Shown here: positions 43,424 through 51,909 of the stretch, piece by piece
Position numbering within the stretch: position 1 is the first letter of the stretch
Layout of the letters: every line of letters begins with the position of its first letter
NCBI GenBank assembly: GCA_016928525.1
Contig: JAFGKO010000386.1
Span: forward strand, 1 to 64,000
Direction of reading: 5' to 3'
Length of the DNA: 64,000 nucleotides
DNA from: Anaerolineales bacterium
Lineage (GTDB): Bacteria > Chloroflexota > Anaerolineae > Anaerolineales > Villigracilaceae
Made by a program: the position numbers and the translations under genes
The notes under the pieces: generated by a model
What the model was told of the DNA's origin: nothing
The model's database searches: none
Seen by the model: only the letters and a program-made list of their open reading frames with translations

Positions 43424-44706
43424 AACTGTCCCCCAATGGCGCGCAGCAAGGCGGGCGGACGCCCAAGCTGGCGTTTCACAACCTGGTCGAACGGCTGGGA
43501 GACATTCCAGTCCAGCACCTGGATACCAGCGCGCTGAAGTTTGTGGATGAGTAAATTCCGTTCCATTCGGAGCAGACGAGCCGCCTGGTCGACCGATTCG
43601 CTCTTCGGCAAATAGCTCAACTCGAAGGCGACTGGGTCTGGGCTGATGACCATCACCTGGTAGCCGCGCGCGCGCAATTGCACCAGGACCTTGACATCCT
43701 CTGCGTCCAATGGGCTGACCAATATGATCTGTGAGTGCGTTGGAAAAAGCCGGGCCGGGATATATTCCAACTCAGAAAAGACCGTACTGCTGCCAACTTG
43801 GGCATGCGTCAAAGCCTGCAAAATACGCTCGCGCTGGAACTTCCCATATCCCGGAAACGTCCATTGCAAAAAACGGCCGTAATTGAGCAGTCCCACACGG
43901 TTGCCCTGCGAAAGCAGCACATCGGCCAGCGCCGCAGCCGCCAGGACCGAATATTCGAACAGAGAGTGACCCTTATCGAAAATATTGGTCTTCAAGCGGC
44001 CATCCAGAATAATACCGACATCTGCCACGCGTTCCTGCTCGAACTCATTGGAGAACATACTAAAGGCATGCCGCGCACTGGCACGCCAGTTGATCCAACG
44101 CGGAGAGTCGCCGGCCTGGTACTCCCGCAACCCAAAGAACTCCACGCCGTGTCCGCCTACACGCGCCGGGATGTTACCCGAATACACGCGGGTCTTGCGC
44201 GTACGGATGGTAATCTGCTTCAAACGCAACACTGAGGGCAGGATGAAAAGCTGCCCAGGCGTTGGGATCGTCTCCTCGCGCTTGATCAGACCGAAATGGT
44301 CGCGCGCTTCGACGCGCAGCCCGGGAAACGGATAGTATCCGCGTGGGCCACTGGCCGTGTATGCCAGAGTAATGGTCTGGCCTTTTGCCAGGTGCACTAG
44401 ATGTCGCGCTGAACCCTCCAGGATTTTCAAGCGAGATGACAATTTATCCGTGATGAGAACATCTTCAAGGGTTGCGCCGGCATTGGTTATCCGCAAAGTA
44501 ACCCGGACAGGCATATCCGCCCCGGTACGCTCCAGGCTCAATTTGCGCTCTACGCTCAGGTTGATTTCCTGAGGAGCGCGCAACAAGCCGCTCAATAAGT
44601 AGATCACCAGCGGAATGGACAAAGTAAGGATGTCCCCATGTAAAGTAAGCAATCCAAACACAATCAATCCATAGGCGAGCAGACTGAGCAACAAGGAGCG
44701 AAACAT
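43420..44706 (-). CDS. DUF58-domain protein
   Basis: 428 residues. Two hydrophobic helices at the N-terminus (about 5-45) are followed by a beta-rich domain and the DUF58 signature YQAGDSPRWINWRASARH near residue 200, then a von Willebrand-A-like region (DVGIILDG, NRVGLLNYG) with a degenerate metal site. DUF58 proteins are partners of MoxR ATPases, encoded just upstream. They are thought to act with them in metal-centre or protein-complex assembly or in envelope stress. It overlaps the last gene of the operon. Confidence 0.88.
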   Translation of the reverse strand: MFRSLLLSLLAYGLIVFGLLTLHGDILTLSIPLVIYLLSGLLRAPQEINLSVERKLSLERTGADMPVRVTLRITNAGATLEDVLITDKLSSRLKILEGSARHLVHLAKGQTITLAYTASGPRGYYPFPGLRVEARDHFGLIKREETIPTPGQLFILPSVLRLKQITIRTRKTRVYSGNIPARVGGHGVEFFGLREYQAGDSPRWINWRASARHAFSMFSNEFEQERVADVGIILDGRLKTNIFDKGHSLFEYSVLAAAALADVLLSQGNRVGLLNYGRFLQWTFPGYGKFQRERILQALTHAQVGSSTVFSELEYIPARLFPTHSQIILVSPLDAEDVKVLVQLRARGYQVMVISPDPVAFELSYLPKSESVDQAARLLRMERNLLIHKLQRAGIQVLDWNVSQPFDQVVKRQLGRPPALLRAIGGQL

Positions 44707-44709
44707 CGA

Positions 44710-45663
44710 TCAGTCAATCACCGGAACGGGGACTTTCGCGAAGGCATCCTTGATCACATCGTCGCTGATCTTTTGTGCCATCCAGTATTCCGGTTGCAAA
44801 ATCAGGCGATGGATCAGGACAGGCGTGGCAAAATGCTTGATGTCGTCAGGGGTAACATATTCCCGGCCTTCCAGAGCGGCATGCGCGCGGGCCATCTTCA
44901 AAAATGCCAGCGAACCGCGTGGGCTGGCGCCCACCGCCACACGGCGGTCTTGCCTGGTTTCATATACCAGTTTGGCAATATACTCTTCCAAATCGTTATG
45001 CACATGCACGCTCTCTACCAACTGGCGCATCTCCATCAACTGTTTGGCATCCGTCACCTTGCTCAAAACAGCCTCGTCCTGGCGGCGTTCGCGACGGCGG
45101 CGCAATATTTCCTTTTCTTCGTCCACATTCGGATAACCCACTGTCAGTTTCAGCATAAAGCGGTCCAGTTGCGCTTCCGGCAACGGAAATGTCCCCTCAT
45201 ATTCGATCGGATTCTGGGTTGCCAGCACCAGGAACGGTTCCGGCAAGGGCAAGGTCTCCCCTTCTAGCGTTACCTGTCCCTCCTGCATGGCTTCGAGCAA
45301 AGCGGATTGGGTCTTGGGCGAGGCGCGGTTGATCTCGTCAGCCAGGATGATATTGGCAAAGATCGGTCCTTTACGTAGTTCGAACTTGTTCTGGTTGCGG
45401 TTGAAAACGTAGCCACCCGTAATGTCACCCGGGAGCAGGTCCGGGGTGAATTGGATGCGCCTGAAGTCCAGTCCCAGCGCAGTGGCAAAACTGCGCGCAA
45501 TCAGGGTCTTTCCCAGCCCTGGGAAGTCCTCCAATAGCACATGCCCGCCTGACAGCATGGCAGCCATAATCATCTCCAGCAGGCTGCGTTTGCCCACAAT
45601 CGCACGTTCAACCTCGGCCACTACTTGCTTGCTCAATTTCGATACATCTTGGGATTCAATCAC
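44710..45663 (-). CDS. MoxR-family AAA+ ATPase
   Basis: 317 residues. Walker [15 protein letters not shown], Walker [16 protein letters not shown], then [17 protein letters not shown] and sensor [20 protein letters not shown], all hallmarks of MoxR. A C-terminal helical lid follows. The best start is GTG 45663, with GGAG 8 nt before it and directly after the preceding stop; a longer frame begins with TTG at 45687. MoxR proteins act as chaperones for complexes with VWA proteins, here the DUF58 protein encoded next. Confidence 0.9.
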   Translation of the reverse strand: MIESQDVSKLSKQVVAEVERAIVGKRSLLEMIMAAMLSGGHVLLEDFPGLGKTLIARSFATALGLDFRRIQFTPDLLPGDITGGYVFNRNQNKFELRKGPIFANIILADEINRASPKTQSALLEAMQEGQVTLEGETLPLPEPFLVLATQNPIEYEGTFPLPEAQLDRFMLKLTVGYPNVDEEKEILRRRRERRQDEAVLSKVTDAKQLMEMRQLVESVHVHNDLEEYIAKLVYETRQDRRVAVGASPRGSLAFLKMARAHAALEGREYVTPDDIKHFATPVLIHRLILQPEYWMAQKISDDVIKDAFAKVPVPVID

Positions 45664-46252
45664 GGTGGTTCTCCATTTGGGATTCAAGATACGCGATCAC
45701 CTGGTTCAAATCAAGGTCAAAGGGAGTTTCAAGCGGACGTGAAAAGCGCCTCTGGCGAGGGAAATCAGCGAACGTGCGCGTCAACCCGGACTCCAGATAT
45801 GCTGCCACTTCATCGGGCGGATTCCAGTCTCGACCCTTCAGCGGGTTATTCGGCGCATCGGCCTGTCCATTGCGGAGGGACAGGATAGAGCGCGCCAGCC
45901 TACCCATCCGATTTGCGATCAGCCACTTGTAGTACACGCCTTCCTTGCCTGTTCGTGAGATTTGCCTTGCGGTTGCCTCCAAAGGTCCCAGTGAAGGGTT
46001 GGATTCTTCTTCAATAAGCTCCTTATCGCGGTCCTTGCCGTAGAGACTGCCAAAGGCCATCAAAGTGACGCCAACCACCAACAAAACCCAATAAACTAAT
46101 TGTGCAACTGACTGGTAAAGTATATTAACTCCCCACCACAAATATGAAACAGGCACAAACAATACTGAACGAACGATGTCCTGTAGATAATATGCCATCG
46201 CAGCCGCTACCAGGAAAGACACCCCTAACAAAACCAACTGACGACGGTTCAT
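45656..46252 (-). CDS. Membrane protein of the MoxR operon
   Basis: 198 residues. Two or three N-terminal TM helices (about 5-25, 30-75) are followed by a charged cytoplasmic tail (GKDRDKELIEEESNPSL; RTGKEGVYYKWLIANRMGRL). No domain known to me. ATG 46252 overlaps the DUF4129 stop as ATGA, and its end overlaps the MoxR gene start. Order and overlaps show it is part of the operon. Confidence 0.65.
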   Translation of the reverse strand: MNRRQLVLLGVSFLVAAAMAYYLQDIVRSVLFVPVSYLWWGVNILYQSVAQLVYWVLLVVGVTLMAFGSLYGKDRDKELIEEESNPSLGPLEATARQISRTGKEGVYYKWLIANRMGRLARSILSLRNGQADAPNNPLKGRDWNPPDEVAAYLESGLTRTFADFPRQRRFSRPLETPFDLDLNQVIAYLESQMENHRD

Positions 46253-47130
46253 GCTTGTGCCCCTACTGCGTGCAATATCGCCGTCAAGCATGTAACCGCT
46301 TCGTTTACATCTTCCCGGCTGGACTTTCGTCCACCATAACGCGCCTTTTCGAACAAGCGGGTCAGGCGGCGGACCGGGTCAGATGGCAAGCCAGCTTGTT
46401 CCAGGCGAGAGGCAAATTCCTGCGGGGTCATCCCCTGCTGGCGATGGAGTCCGCGCTCTTGGCCAAGGGCATCACTCATGCGCACATAACACTGGATGAC
46501 CGTATCGTCCCAATCACGCCCGGCTGACAGGTCCTTCAACGCAGAACGGGCAGCGCGCGCCAAGTTTTGTAGTTGGTGCTTTGGAGGCCGGAGGAAACGA
46601 TACAGCCAAAACCCAAACCCAGCAAAAAATAAGACAACCATCAAACTTACTACATAAATCAGCCAGGAGGGCACGACAGGCGGCGTATATGGCGGCGGCG
46701 TGACAACCACCTCCGGGGCCTGCTCCATCCCGGCAACCTGGGGATCAACTTCAAATATCCCTTCCGGCCGGAATTTGGTTATCGCATAATAAATTACCCA
46801 GGCTGTCAGGCCGACACGCAGGATCGTTTTGATCATACGTTTGCGCGCTTCGGGTGAAAGCATGGCAAGCATTAATACGAACAAAACCAGGAACCCGCCG
46901 ACCAGCATAAGCGCTTCACCCAGGGTCAACGATCCGACATTATCGACAAAATCATTAAACCCAGAAAAGACGTTTGGCCGGTTGCCATCATCTGTGAAAA
47001 ACACCTTTGCAGGTTTGAGTTCCACGCTCTGCAAGCTGGCTGCCAACAAAACCAGCATAAGTACGCCAAGGCCAGCCAAAACGATGACAAAAATCCTCTT
47101 GAGCTTCGGATTCAGTATGGGAAATTTCAT
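46249..47130 (-). CDS. DUF4129-domain membrane protein
   Basis: 293 residues with three TM helices (about 10-30, 70-105, 165-185) and a C-terminal DUF4129 domain: IQCYVRMSDALGQERG, then GMTPQEFASRLEQAGLPSD and LTRLFEKARYGG. This domain is often linked to transglutaminase-like proteins and MoxR/DUF58 sets; no transglutaminase domain is present here. First gene of the operon DUF4129 - TM protein - MoxR - DUF58 - TM protein. Confidence 0.85.
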   Translation of the reverse strand: MKFPILNPKLKRIFVIVLAGLGVLMLVLLAASLQSVELKPAKVFFTDDGNRPNVFSGFNDFVDNVGSLTLGEALMLVGGFLVLFVLMLAMLSPEARKRMIKTILRVGLTAWVIYYAITKFRPEGIFEVDPQVAGMEQAPEVVVTPPPYTPPVVPSWLIYVVSLMVVLFFAGFGFWLYRFLRPPKHQLQNLARAARSALKDLSAGRDWDDTVIQCYVRMSDALGQERGLHRQQGMTPQEFASRLEQAGLPSDPVRRLTRLFEKARYGGRKSSREDVNEAVTCLTAILHAVGAQA

Positions 47131-47277
47131 CTGCGCGATTATTTTACATCAAAGGGCGGAGTGAGTTCAACCCTGTCAGTATAAATCATATTTTTCACAG
47201 TTTCGACATTCTACAGAAGGGTTTTCGGGAAATCCTATATTCATAGCCTCCATCTTGAGGGTTGATCCGGAATTTTC

Positions 47278-47337
47278 ACCACTAAGACACAGAGACACGG
47301 GGCTTTTTTTCTCAGTGCCTTCGTGTCTTTGTGGTTA
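47278..47337. repeat. Dispersed repeat, ACCACNNAGACAC family, copy 2
   Basis: ACCACTAAGACACAGAGACAC at the left and its imperfect inverted match ending CGTGTCTTTGTGGT at the right, with a T7 run in the loop. Related to 19209-19267 and 58740-58813. Confidence 0.75.
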
Positions 47338-47453
47338 ATGCCTTTCAGAGGTGATCAACACTGGACGGGGAGGCTACTCGAATTTTCTTGTAAAACAAAC
47401 CGGAAAAACGACTATGCTATCCTCGGTTCTCCAGGATTTCCCGTGAAAGGGTG

Positions 47454-47505
47454 CCGGATTTGGGGGTGCGAGCGTGCGTACGCACGCTCGCACCCCCAAA
47501 TCCGG
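47454..47505. repeat. 52-bp perfect palindrome
   Basis: Every base from 47454 to 47505 pairs with its mirror partner around the centre GTAC (47478-47481). Left arm CCGGATTTGGGGGTGCGAGC and onward. It can form a very stable cruciform or RNA hairpin. No T-run follows. Function unknown. Confidence 0.85.
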
Positions 47506-47535
47506 GTATCTACCGCGGAAATTCCCAAAGAGCCC

Positions 47536-47569
47536 TATCCTCTACAGGATGTTATCCTCTACAGGATGT
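47536..47569. repeat. 17-bp direct repeat, two units
   Basis: TATCCTCTACAGGATGT occurs twice without a gap, and each unit has an internal short palindrome ATCCTCTACAGGAT. It ends one base before the possible -10 of the DUF309 gene, so it could be an operator or a slippage product. Confidence 0.7.
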
Positions 47570-47581
47570 TATACTCTAACG

Positions 47582-47983
47582 ATGCGCGGAGTATCTGTCA
47601 AAGCTTCCGACTGTGCAGAGGCCATCCACCCGGCGGCCATCAAAGGAATGGAGTTATTCAACGCCGGGGAATACTGGCTGGCGCACGAACACCTGGAAGA
47701 AGCCTGGAAGGAAGAAAGCGGAGCCGTGCGCGAACTCTACCGCGCCATTTTGCAAACTGCGGTAATTTACCTGCACATCACGCGCGCCAACTATAGCGGC
47801 GCGATCAAGGTGTATGGGCGAGTCCAGAAATGGATCACCCCTTGGCCGGATGTCTGCCGCGGTATCGAAATCGGTCAACTGCGTGATGACCTGGAAACCG
47901 TCATCGCAGAAGTCAAGCGCCTCGGGCCGGACCGCTTGGCCGGTTTCGACCGCTCTCTTTTTAAACCAGTGCGATGGAGATGA
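47582..47983 (+). CDS. DUF309-domain protein
   Basis: 133 residues, soluble and all-helical. The family signature is clear: GMELFNAGEYWLAHEHLEEAW (F-x-G-x-Y-x-x-A-H-E-x-L-E-x-x-W), then YRAILQTAVIYLHITRAN. DUF309 proteins have no established function; the His-Glu pair suggests a metal or catalytic role. ATG 47582 follows an extended -10 (TGTTATACT) by 6 nt with no Shine-Dalgarno sequence, which suggests a leaderless message. Its stop overlaps the start of a 57-codon gene. Confidence 0.85.
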   Translation: MRGVSVKASDCAEAIHPAAIKGMELFNAGEYWLAHEHLEEAWKEESGAVRELYRAILQTAVIYLHITRANYSGAIKVYGRVQKWITPWPDVCRGIEIGQLRDDLETVIAEVKRLGPDRLAGFDRSLFKPVRWR

Positions 47984-48153
47984 GCGAATCAACTTCCCAT
48001 CCTGATCCCAAGCAAGAGCAGGTACAAAAATCCGAGCATAAATACATCTGTGACCGCTGCAGACATGAGATGCACGAAAGGAACTGCAAGGTAATCTGTC
48101 CCAATTGTGGGAATCGCTTTGATTGCTCGGATTTGAATATTTATTTTGATTAA
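47980..48153 (+). CDS. 57-residue zinc-ribbon protein
   Basis: A short gene that overlaps the DUF309 stop (ATGA). The product starts MSESTSHPDPKQEQ and carries CDRC (residues 24-27), then CPNC (40-43) with nearby Cys37 and Cys49, a rubredoxin/zinc-ribbon arrangement that binds one metal. The coupling suggests a partner of the DUF309 protein. An alternative start two codons earlier (47974) exists. The Cys pattern and the tight overlap are the evidence; there is no family match from memory. Confidence 0.6.
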   Translation: MSESTSHPDPKQEQVQKSEHKYICDRCRHEMHERNCKVICPNCGNRFDCSDLNIYFD

Positions 48154-48478
48154 GTGAACCTAAATCCGAAGGATCCTCACCGGCTAGCCAGCGAAGCAGA
48201 GATCTTGGCACTGATACCAGAGCTGAAGCCACCCGGATAGGATTTTGAGCTTTCCCTAAAAGAAAAAATTCGACTCCGCCGAAGATCGGCAGGCGGAGAT
48301 AGTGGGCATTAAGCAGAGTATGAAAAACAGCCACGAAAAGAACTGTTTGCATGGCCGTTTGATCTCCAAAATCTGATTCGATGTCTATTTTCGCCAATTT
48401 CGCTCTTAAGCCTTGGACGTTTACATTAATCGGTGGCTGGCGCTTTGATGTAAGATCATATTGTTTAATTTGAGTTAG
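48154..48478. other. Gap before the AT-rich island, with possible coding debris
   Basis: 325 nt without a supported gene. Plus-strand peptides such as NPKDPHRLASEAEILALIPE directly after the zinc-ribbon stop, then DFELSLKEKIRLRRR after a stop, look like decayed coding sequence but match nothing I recognise. Base composition falls toward AT at the right end. Confidence 0.4.
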
Positions 48479-49576
48479 TTATTCATGCGATATTCGTTCT
48501 ACGCGAGACTTAAATATATTGACAAATGGGCTATTGCTGGAATTTTGAATACTTTTTTCATAAAATACCATTGCTTGCTTTATTTGCCCTTTGCTTTCAA
48601 GAAGAAAACCTATCAATAAATCTAAAACAGGAAGTTTGACATTGTTCTTGCTAGACTTTGTGAGTACCAATTCTAATCCTGTTGTGTTGTTTATTACTGC
48701 ACATGAATGACCTGCCACTACATACCCCCAAGAATGACTTGGATATTTATCTATAAACTCGTTCAACTTATCAAATGCGACCTGATGCTCACCCATCAAG
48801 TGTAATGATGCTAACGCATAAAATTCAGACATGTTTTCCAATGAAGTAAGAGTAAAGGCGAGAGCATACATTTGTAGGGCTGTTCTGATTAAACCTTCTT
48901 TATGCAAAGAAACTGCTGCGTCTAAGCAAAAATTGTAATCCCACTTTATATTGGTGGCTAAATAATCTTGAACATTACGCTCACGTTGATAGGTGTCAAG
49001 TAGCGTTTCGCAAGACCCTAAAAAATCATCTTCAGTTTGCCCCTTGTGAAAAAAAGTAGGCTGAGTTGCGCTTACAAGTCTGTTAAGGTTGCGCTGAGGA
49101 GAGTCTTCAGCAGTTTCGATATTTTGTAGCGCTACCCTGAAAAAATCTGGCGAAAACTCCTGCAATAATTGGATTGATTGCAATAACAATCCCTTTTTGG
49201 ATAGCGAATATAACAGTAGACTCATTATGGTTAGTTTTTCATCTGAAAATATTTCCATTAAATTTTGCTGGATAATGAAATCTATAGTTGCTGAATAATT
49301 TCCAACCATATTGAGAGAATTCATAATCAATATAGCCGAATCAATTGTAGGCTTCAATTTGAAACTTGAAAAAGAATACTTGATCGATGATTGGTGAGAT
49401 TGCCAATCGACAATTGTTGATATCTTTAACTCTTTTTCTATTACAAAATCAATACATCCACCAAAGTTAAGTTTATAGTATATCTCTCCCAACTTAAGCA
49501 AATAGTCTGCGTTCCCCAAATTGGAGGAAAGATTTTTTCGCATTTTTTGCAATTCAACGAGATTTTCGTTATTCAT
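48479..49576 (-). CDS. AT-rich orphan with TPR-like helices
   Basis: 365 residues of mainly helical sequence with TPR-like pairs (EGLIRTALQMYALAFTLTSL, GEHQVAFDKLNEFIDKYPS, KGQIKQAMVFYEKSIQ). No signal peptide or TM segment. Low GC and Asn/Lys/Ile-rich composition set it apart from the rest of the window, a sign of horizontal transfer. ATG 49576 has TATAGA shortly before it and no Shine-Dalgarno sequence. Function unknown; TPR-like scaffolds are common in defence and stress genes, but nothing here proves that. Confidence 0.65.
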   Translation of the reverse strand: MNNENLVELQKMRKNLSSNLGNADYLLKLGEIYYKLNFGGCIDFVIEKELKISTIVDWQSHQSSIKYSFSSFKLKPTIDSAILIMNSLNMVGNYSATIDFIIQQNLMEIFSDEKLTIMSLLLYSLSKKGLLLQSIQLLQEFSPDFFRVALQNIETAEDSPQRNLNRLVSATQPTFFHKGQTEDDFLGSCETLLDTYQRERNVQDYLATNIKWDYNFCLDAAVSLHKEGLIRTALQMYALAFTLTSLENMSEFYALASLHLMGEHQVAFDKLNEFIDKYPSHSWGYVVAGHSCAVINNTTGLELVLTKSSKNNVKLPVLDLLIGFLLESKGQIKQAMVFYEKSIQNSSNSPFVNIFKSRVERISHE

Positions 49577-49762
49577 GAATTTCTATATCCTACACTTTTG
49601 TAATTTTGATGTGCATTAGCCAGCCAACTCGGTGTTTACCCGCCATTGATACGCTGGACTTAATGCGTCAAATACCCTTTGAGTTTTGCGTATTATTAGG
49701 ACAATGGATACAATGCGTCTAATTCCGTTCGAATTTGTGCTGTATTGGAATCAAGTAAGAGC

Positions 49763-50137
49763 TTAAGTTCCAATCGTAGCACCACATACATTGCACTTTC
49801 TGTACTTTGAGTTTATTCTAGTGGTAAGACTTTTCATACCTTGTGAATCGTAACAAGCAGTGCAATACAATCGGCTATCATCACCATCAAAATAATAACA
49901 CCCCCATTTAATATCCGGTTTTTCTTTGGTGGACAGTTGATGCTTCAAAACCGCGTTTTCTTCTTTAAGAGCAATAATTTGTTCTTTTAGAGTAGCAGCC
50001 GCAAGTTTTGCATCAGCTAATTCATTATGCAAATCGGCAAGAATATTTTTAAATTCCGCTTCTCTAATGTTTTTTGAAATCTTCATTAGGCGATCTAACA
50101 AAAGCATAGAGTTATTTATGGTTAAGATTAAGTCCAT
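49763..50137 (-). CDS. AT-rich orphan: coiled coil plus zinc ribbon
   Basis: 124 residues. Residues about 25-70 form a coiled coil (ELADAKLAAATLKEQIIALK), and the C-terminal half is a zinc-ribbon with CTAC near residue 93 and CNVC near 115 plus DDSRLYC. AGGAG lies before the ATG. The first residues DLILTINNSMLLLDRLMKI form an amphipathic helix. Small coiled-coil/zinc-ribbon proteins of this type often lie in mobile or defence-associated loci; that is an inference. GC is low, like its neighbours. Confidence 0.65.
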   Translation of the reverse strand: MDLILTINNSMLLLDRLMKISKNIREAEFKNILADLHNELADAKLAAATLKEQIIALKEENAVLKHQLSTKEKPDIKWGCYYFDGDDSRLYCTACYDSQGMKSLTTRINSKYRKCNVCGATIGT

Positions 50138-50262
50138 GTAGTCTCCTGTTTTTTATATTTTTATAAATCATTGAAATTTTCTTGCAACCGCAGCCAGCTG
50201 TCCGCGTGCGCTCACGTATGATGGCAAGTCATCATTTTTCCCGGAATAGACAGAACTGCCTA

Positions 50263-50898
50263 TTAGAACACATTATCAGCCAGTTTTCTTTCTGTGGAAC
50301 CTTCTCCTAATTCCGATAGGATTACATCAAAATATCTACCATCTTTGAAAAACCTTGCTTGCACTGTTCCATCTACAACAATTTCTTTGGAGCCATCTTC
50401 AAACCTTTCGATGTTATGGACAGAAGACAGTTTATCTAACATCAAATTGAATTTTGCAGAAACCCTCTTTCCTGTAGATAAGGAACACAATTCTTCATAA
50501 CAACCAGGATGCCAGAAACCGAAGCGCACTTCCCCAAATTGAACAACTTCTCGATTTTGATTCCATACAGTTGGCGACATTCTCCAATAGACAAGCTGAA
50601 TATCAGTTCCATGTTTTATAAGAGTTTTCACTGGAATATATGGATATTCCATATAAAAGGCTTGACCATTTTTATTGTGGAGAGCAATGGCTATAAGAAG
50701 TTCATCTTCAGACGAGAAACACTTGCTAAGAGACTGAAGTTTCTCAGGATGCAAAAGTTGAAATTCTGGATCAGAAATAAAGCCTTTTTTCATAGCCCAC
50801 TGGCGTATTACGTTGGGATCAAGAAGCAAATCACCTGGCAGAAGTTCAGTACCTGAGAAAAATACAAAACCGCTGATTTTTAGAGAGTTAGTGTTCAT
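50263..50898 (-). CDS. AT-rich orphan protein
   Basis: 211 residues, soluble, mixed alpha/beta, no motif I recognise. Notable strings are WAMKKGFISDPEFQ, FGEVRFGFWHPGCYEELC and a tail GTVQARFFKDGRYFDVIL. Cys occur in the C-terminal half without a CxxC pattern. No Shine-Dalgarno sequence is visible. It is separated from the zinc-ribbon gene by 125 nt on the same strand. Composition is low GC. Confidence 0.6.
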   Translation of the reverse strand: MNTNSLKISGFVFFSGTELLPGDLLLDPNVIRQWAMKKGFISDPEFQLLHPEKLQSLSKCFSSEDELLIAIALHNKNGQAFYMEYPYIPVKTLIKHGTDIQLVYWRMSPTVWNQNREVVQFGEVRFGFWHPGCYEELCSLSTGKRVSAKFNLMLDKLSSVHNIERFEDGSKEIVVDGTVQARFFKDGRYFDVILSELGEGSTERKLADNVF

Positions 50899-51115
50899 TA
50901 TGTTAGTGAATTTCTTATCACGAATGAAATGAGCTAACTAGTGTTGATGCGGATTACACATACCTTATGGACGTAGAAAATTAAAAACAGATTAGAATTA
51001 GTTTAGCATATTTTCAAAGAATAGGGAAAGCATGGAAGAAGCCAAATTACTTGGAAAGCTGTTACCAACTCACCCTGATATTTTTCCTTTTTAGATGAAA
51101 TCAGGAAAAGAAAAG

Positions 51116-51898
51116 ATGATGAACAATCCCCCATTTTCCAACAAAATTGCGCTGGTAACCGGTTCCGGTCGCGGGATCGGGCGCGCGATTGCGCTGTATT
51201 TTGCCCAAAACGGCGCGGACGTGGTCGTCAATTTTTTCCGCAACCGCGTCCCCGCCGAAGAGACGGCCCATGAGATCGAGAAGCTCGGTCGCCGCGCCCT
51301 GCTCGTCAAGGCAGATGTAGGGGATTTAGATGATCTAAAGCGCTTGTTCGATAAAACAGAAAAAGAGTTTGGCGGATTGGACATCTTCGTCCACAACGCC
51401 GCTTCGGGCTATAACCGCCCAGTCATGGAGCAAAAGCCCAAGGGCTGGGATTGGACGATGAACATCAACGCCCGGAGTCTGCTGTTTGGGGCGCAGCAGG
51501 CCGTCCCGTTGATGGAGAGGCGCGGCGGCGGGCATATCGTCAGCATCTCAAGCGCCGGGGCGACGCGCGTCCTGCCTGATTATGTGGTCGTCGGCGCCAG
51601 CAAGGCTGCCCTGGAAGCGCTGACCCGCTACCTGGCCGTCGAGCTCGCGCCGAAGAACATCATCGTCAATGCGGTGTCGCCCGGGGTGGTCGAAACGGAC
51701 GCACTGCACCATTTTGCCACGATGGGCGGACAGGAAAACATCCTGAAGAAATTCATCGAAATGGTCCCGGCGGGCAGGTTGGTCCAGCCAGAGGAAGTGG
51801 CCCAGGTAGTGGCGTTCTTGTGTACGCCCGCCGCCGCCATGATCCGTGGGCAAACGATTGTAGTCGATGGGGGTTACACGCTGCCAGTCAAAGAATAG
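51116..51898 (+). CDS. FabL-like SDR oxidoreductase
   Basis: About 260 residues of the short-chain dehydrogenase family. Cofactor motif [14 protein letters not shown]-equivalent HNAASG, catalytic Ser-Tyr-Lys in SISSAG and DYVVVGASK, and C-terminal [11 protein letters not shown]. The block [19 protein letters not shown] is typical of the NADPH-dependent enoyl-ACP reductase FabL, which completes each cycle of fatty-acid elongation; a general SDR role is the alternative. The frame opens at 51095, but the ATG pair at 51116/51119 has AGGA upstream. GC content is normal again, so it marks the end of the AT-rich island. Confidence 0.82.
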   Translation: MMNNPPFSNKIALVTGSGRGIGRAIALYFAQNGADVVVNFFRNRVPAEETAHEIEKLGRRALLVKADVGDLDDLKRLFDKTEKEFGGLDIFVHNAASGYNRPVMEQKPKGWDWTMNINARSLLFGAQQAVPLMERRGGGHIVSISSAGATRVLPDYVVVGASKAALEALTRYLAVELAPKNIIVNAVSPGVVETDALHHFATMGGQENILKKFIEMVPAGRLVQPEEVAQVVAFLCTPAAAMIRGQTIVVDGGYTLPVKE

Positions 51899-51909
51899 CG
51901 TGGCGCAAT

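Larger units (their letters stand above)
47131..47581. other. Repeat-rich intergenic region
   Basis: About 450 nt with no credible gene. It holds, in order, a copy of the ACCACTAAGACAC repeat (47278-47337), the 52-bp perfect palindrome (47454-47505) and a 17-bp direct repeat (47536-47569). The -10-like TATACT of the DUF309 gene (47570-47575) closes it. Confidence 0.7.

Noticed and set aside
47536..47569. Direct repeats as a CRISPR array
   Set aside because: Only two units with no spacers between them and no cas gene in the window.
48154..48300. Possible decayed coding sequence after the zinc-ribbon stop
   Set aside because: Peptides are interrupted by stops and match no family I know; kept only as a note in the gap entry.
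47654..48397. Minus-strand frame antisense to DUF309 and the zinc-ribbon gene
   Set aside because: It has a TTG start with no Shine-Dalgarno sequence, and most of it mirrors two better supported genes.
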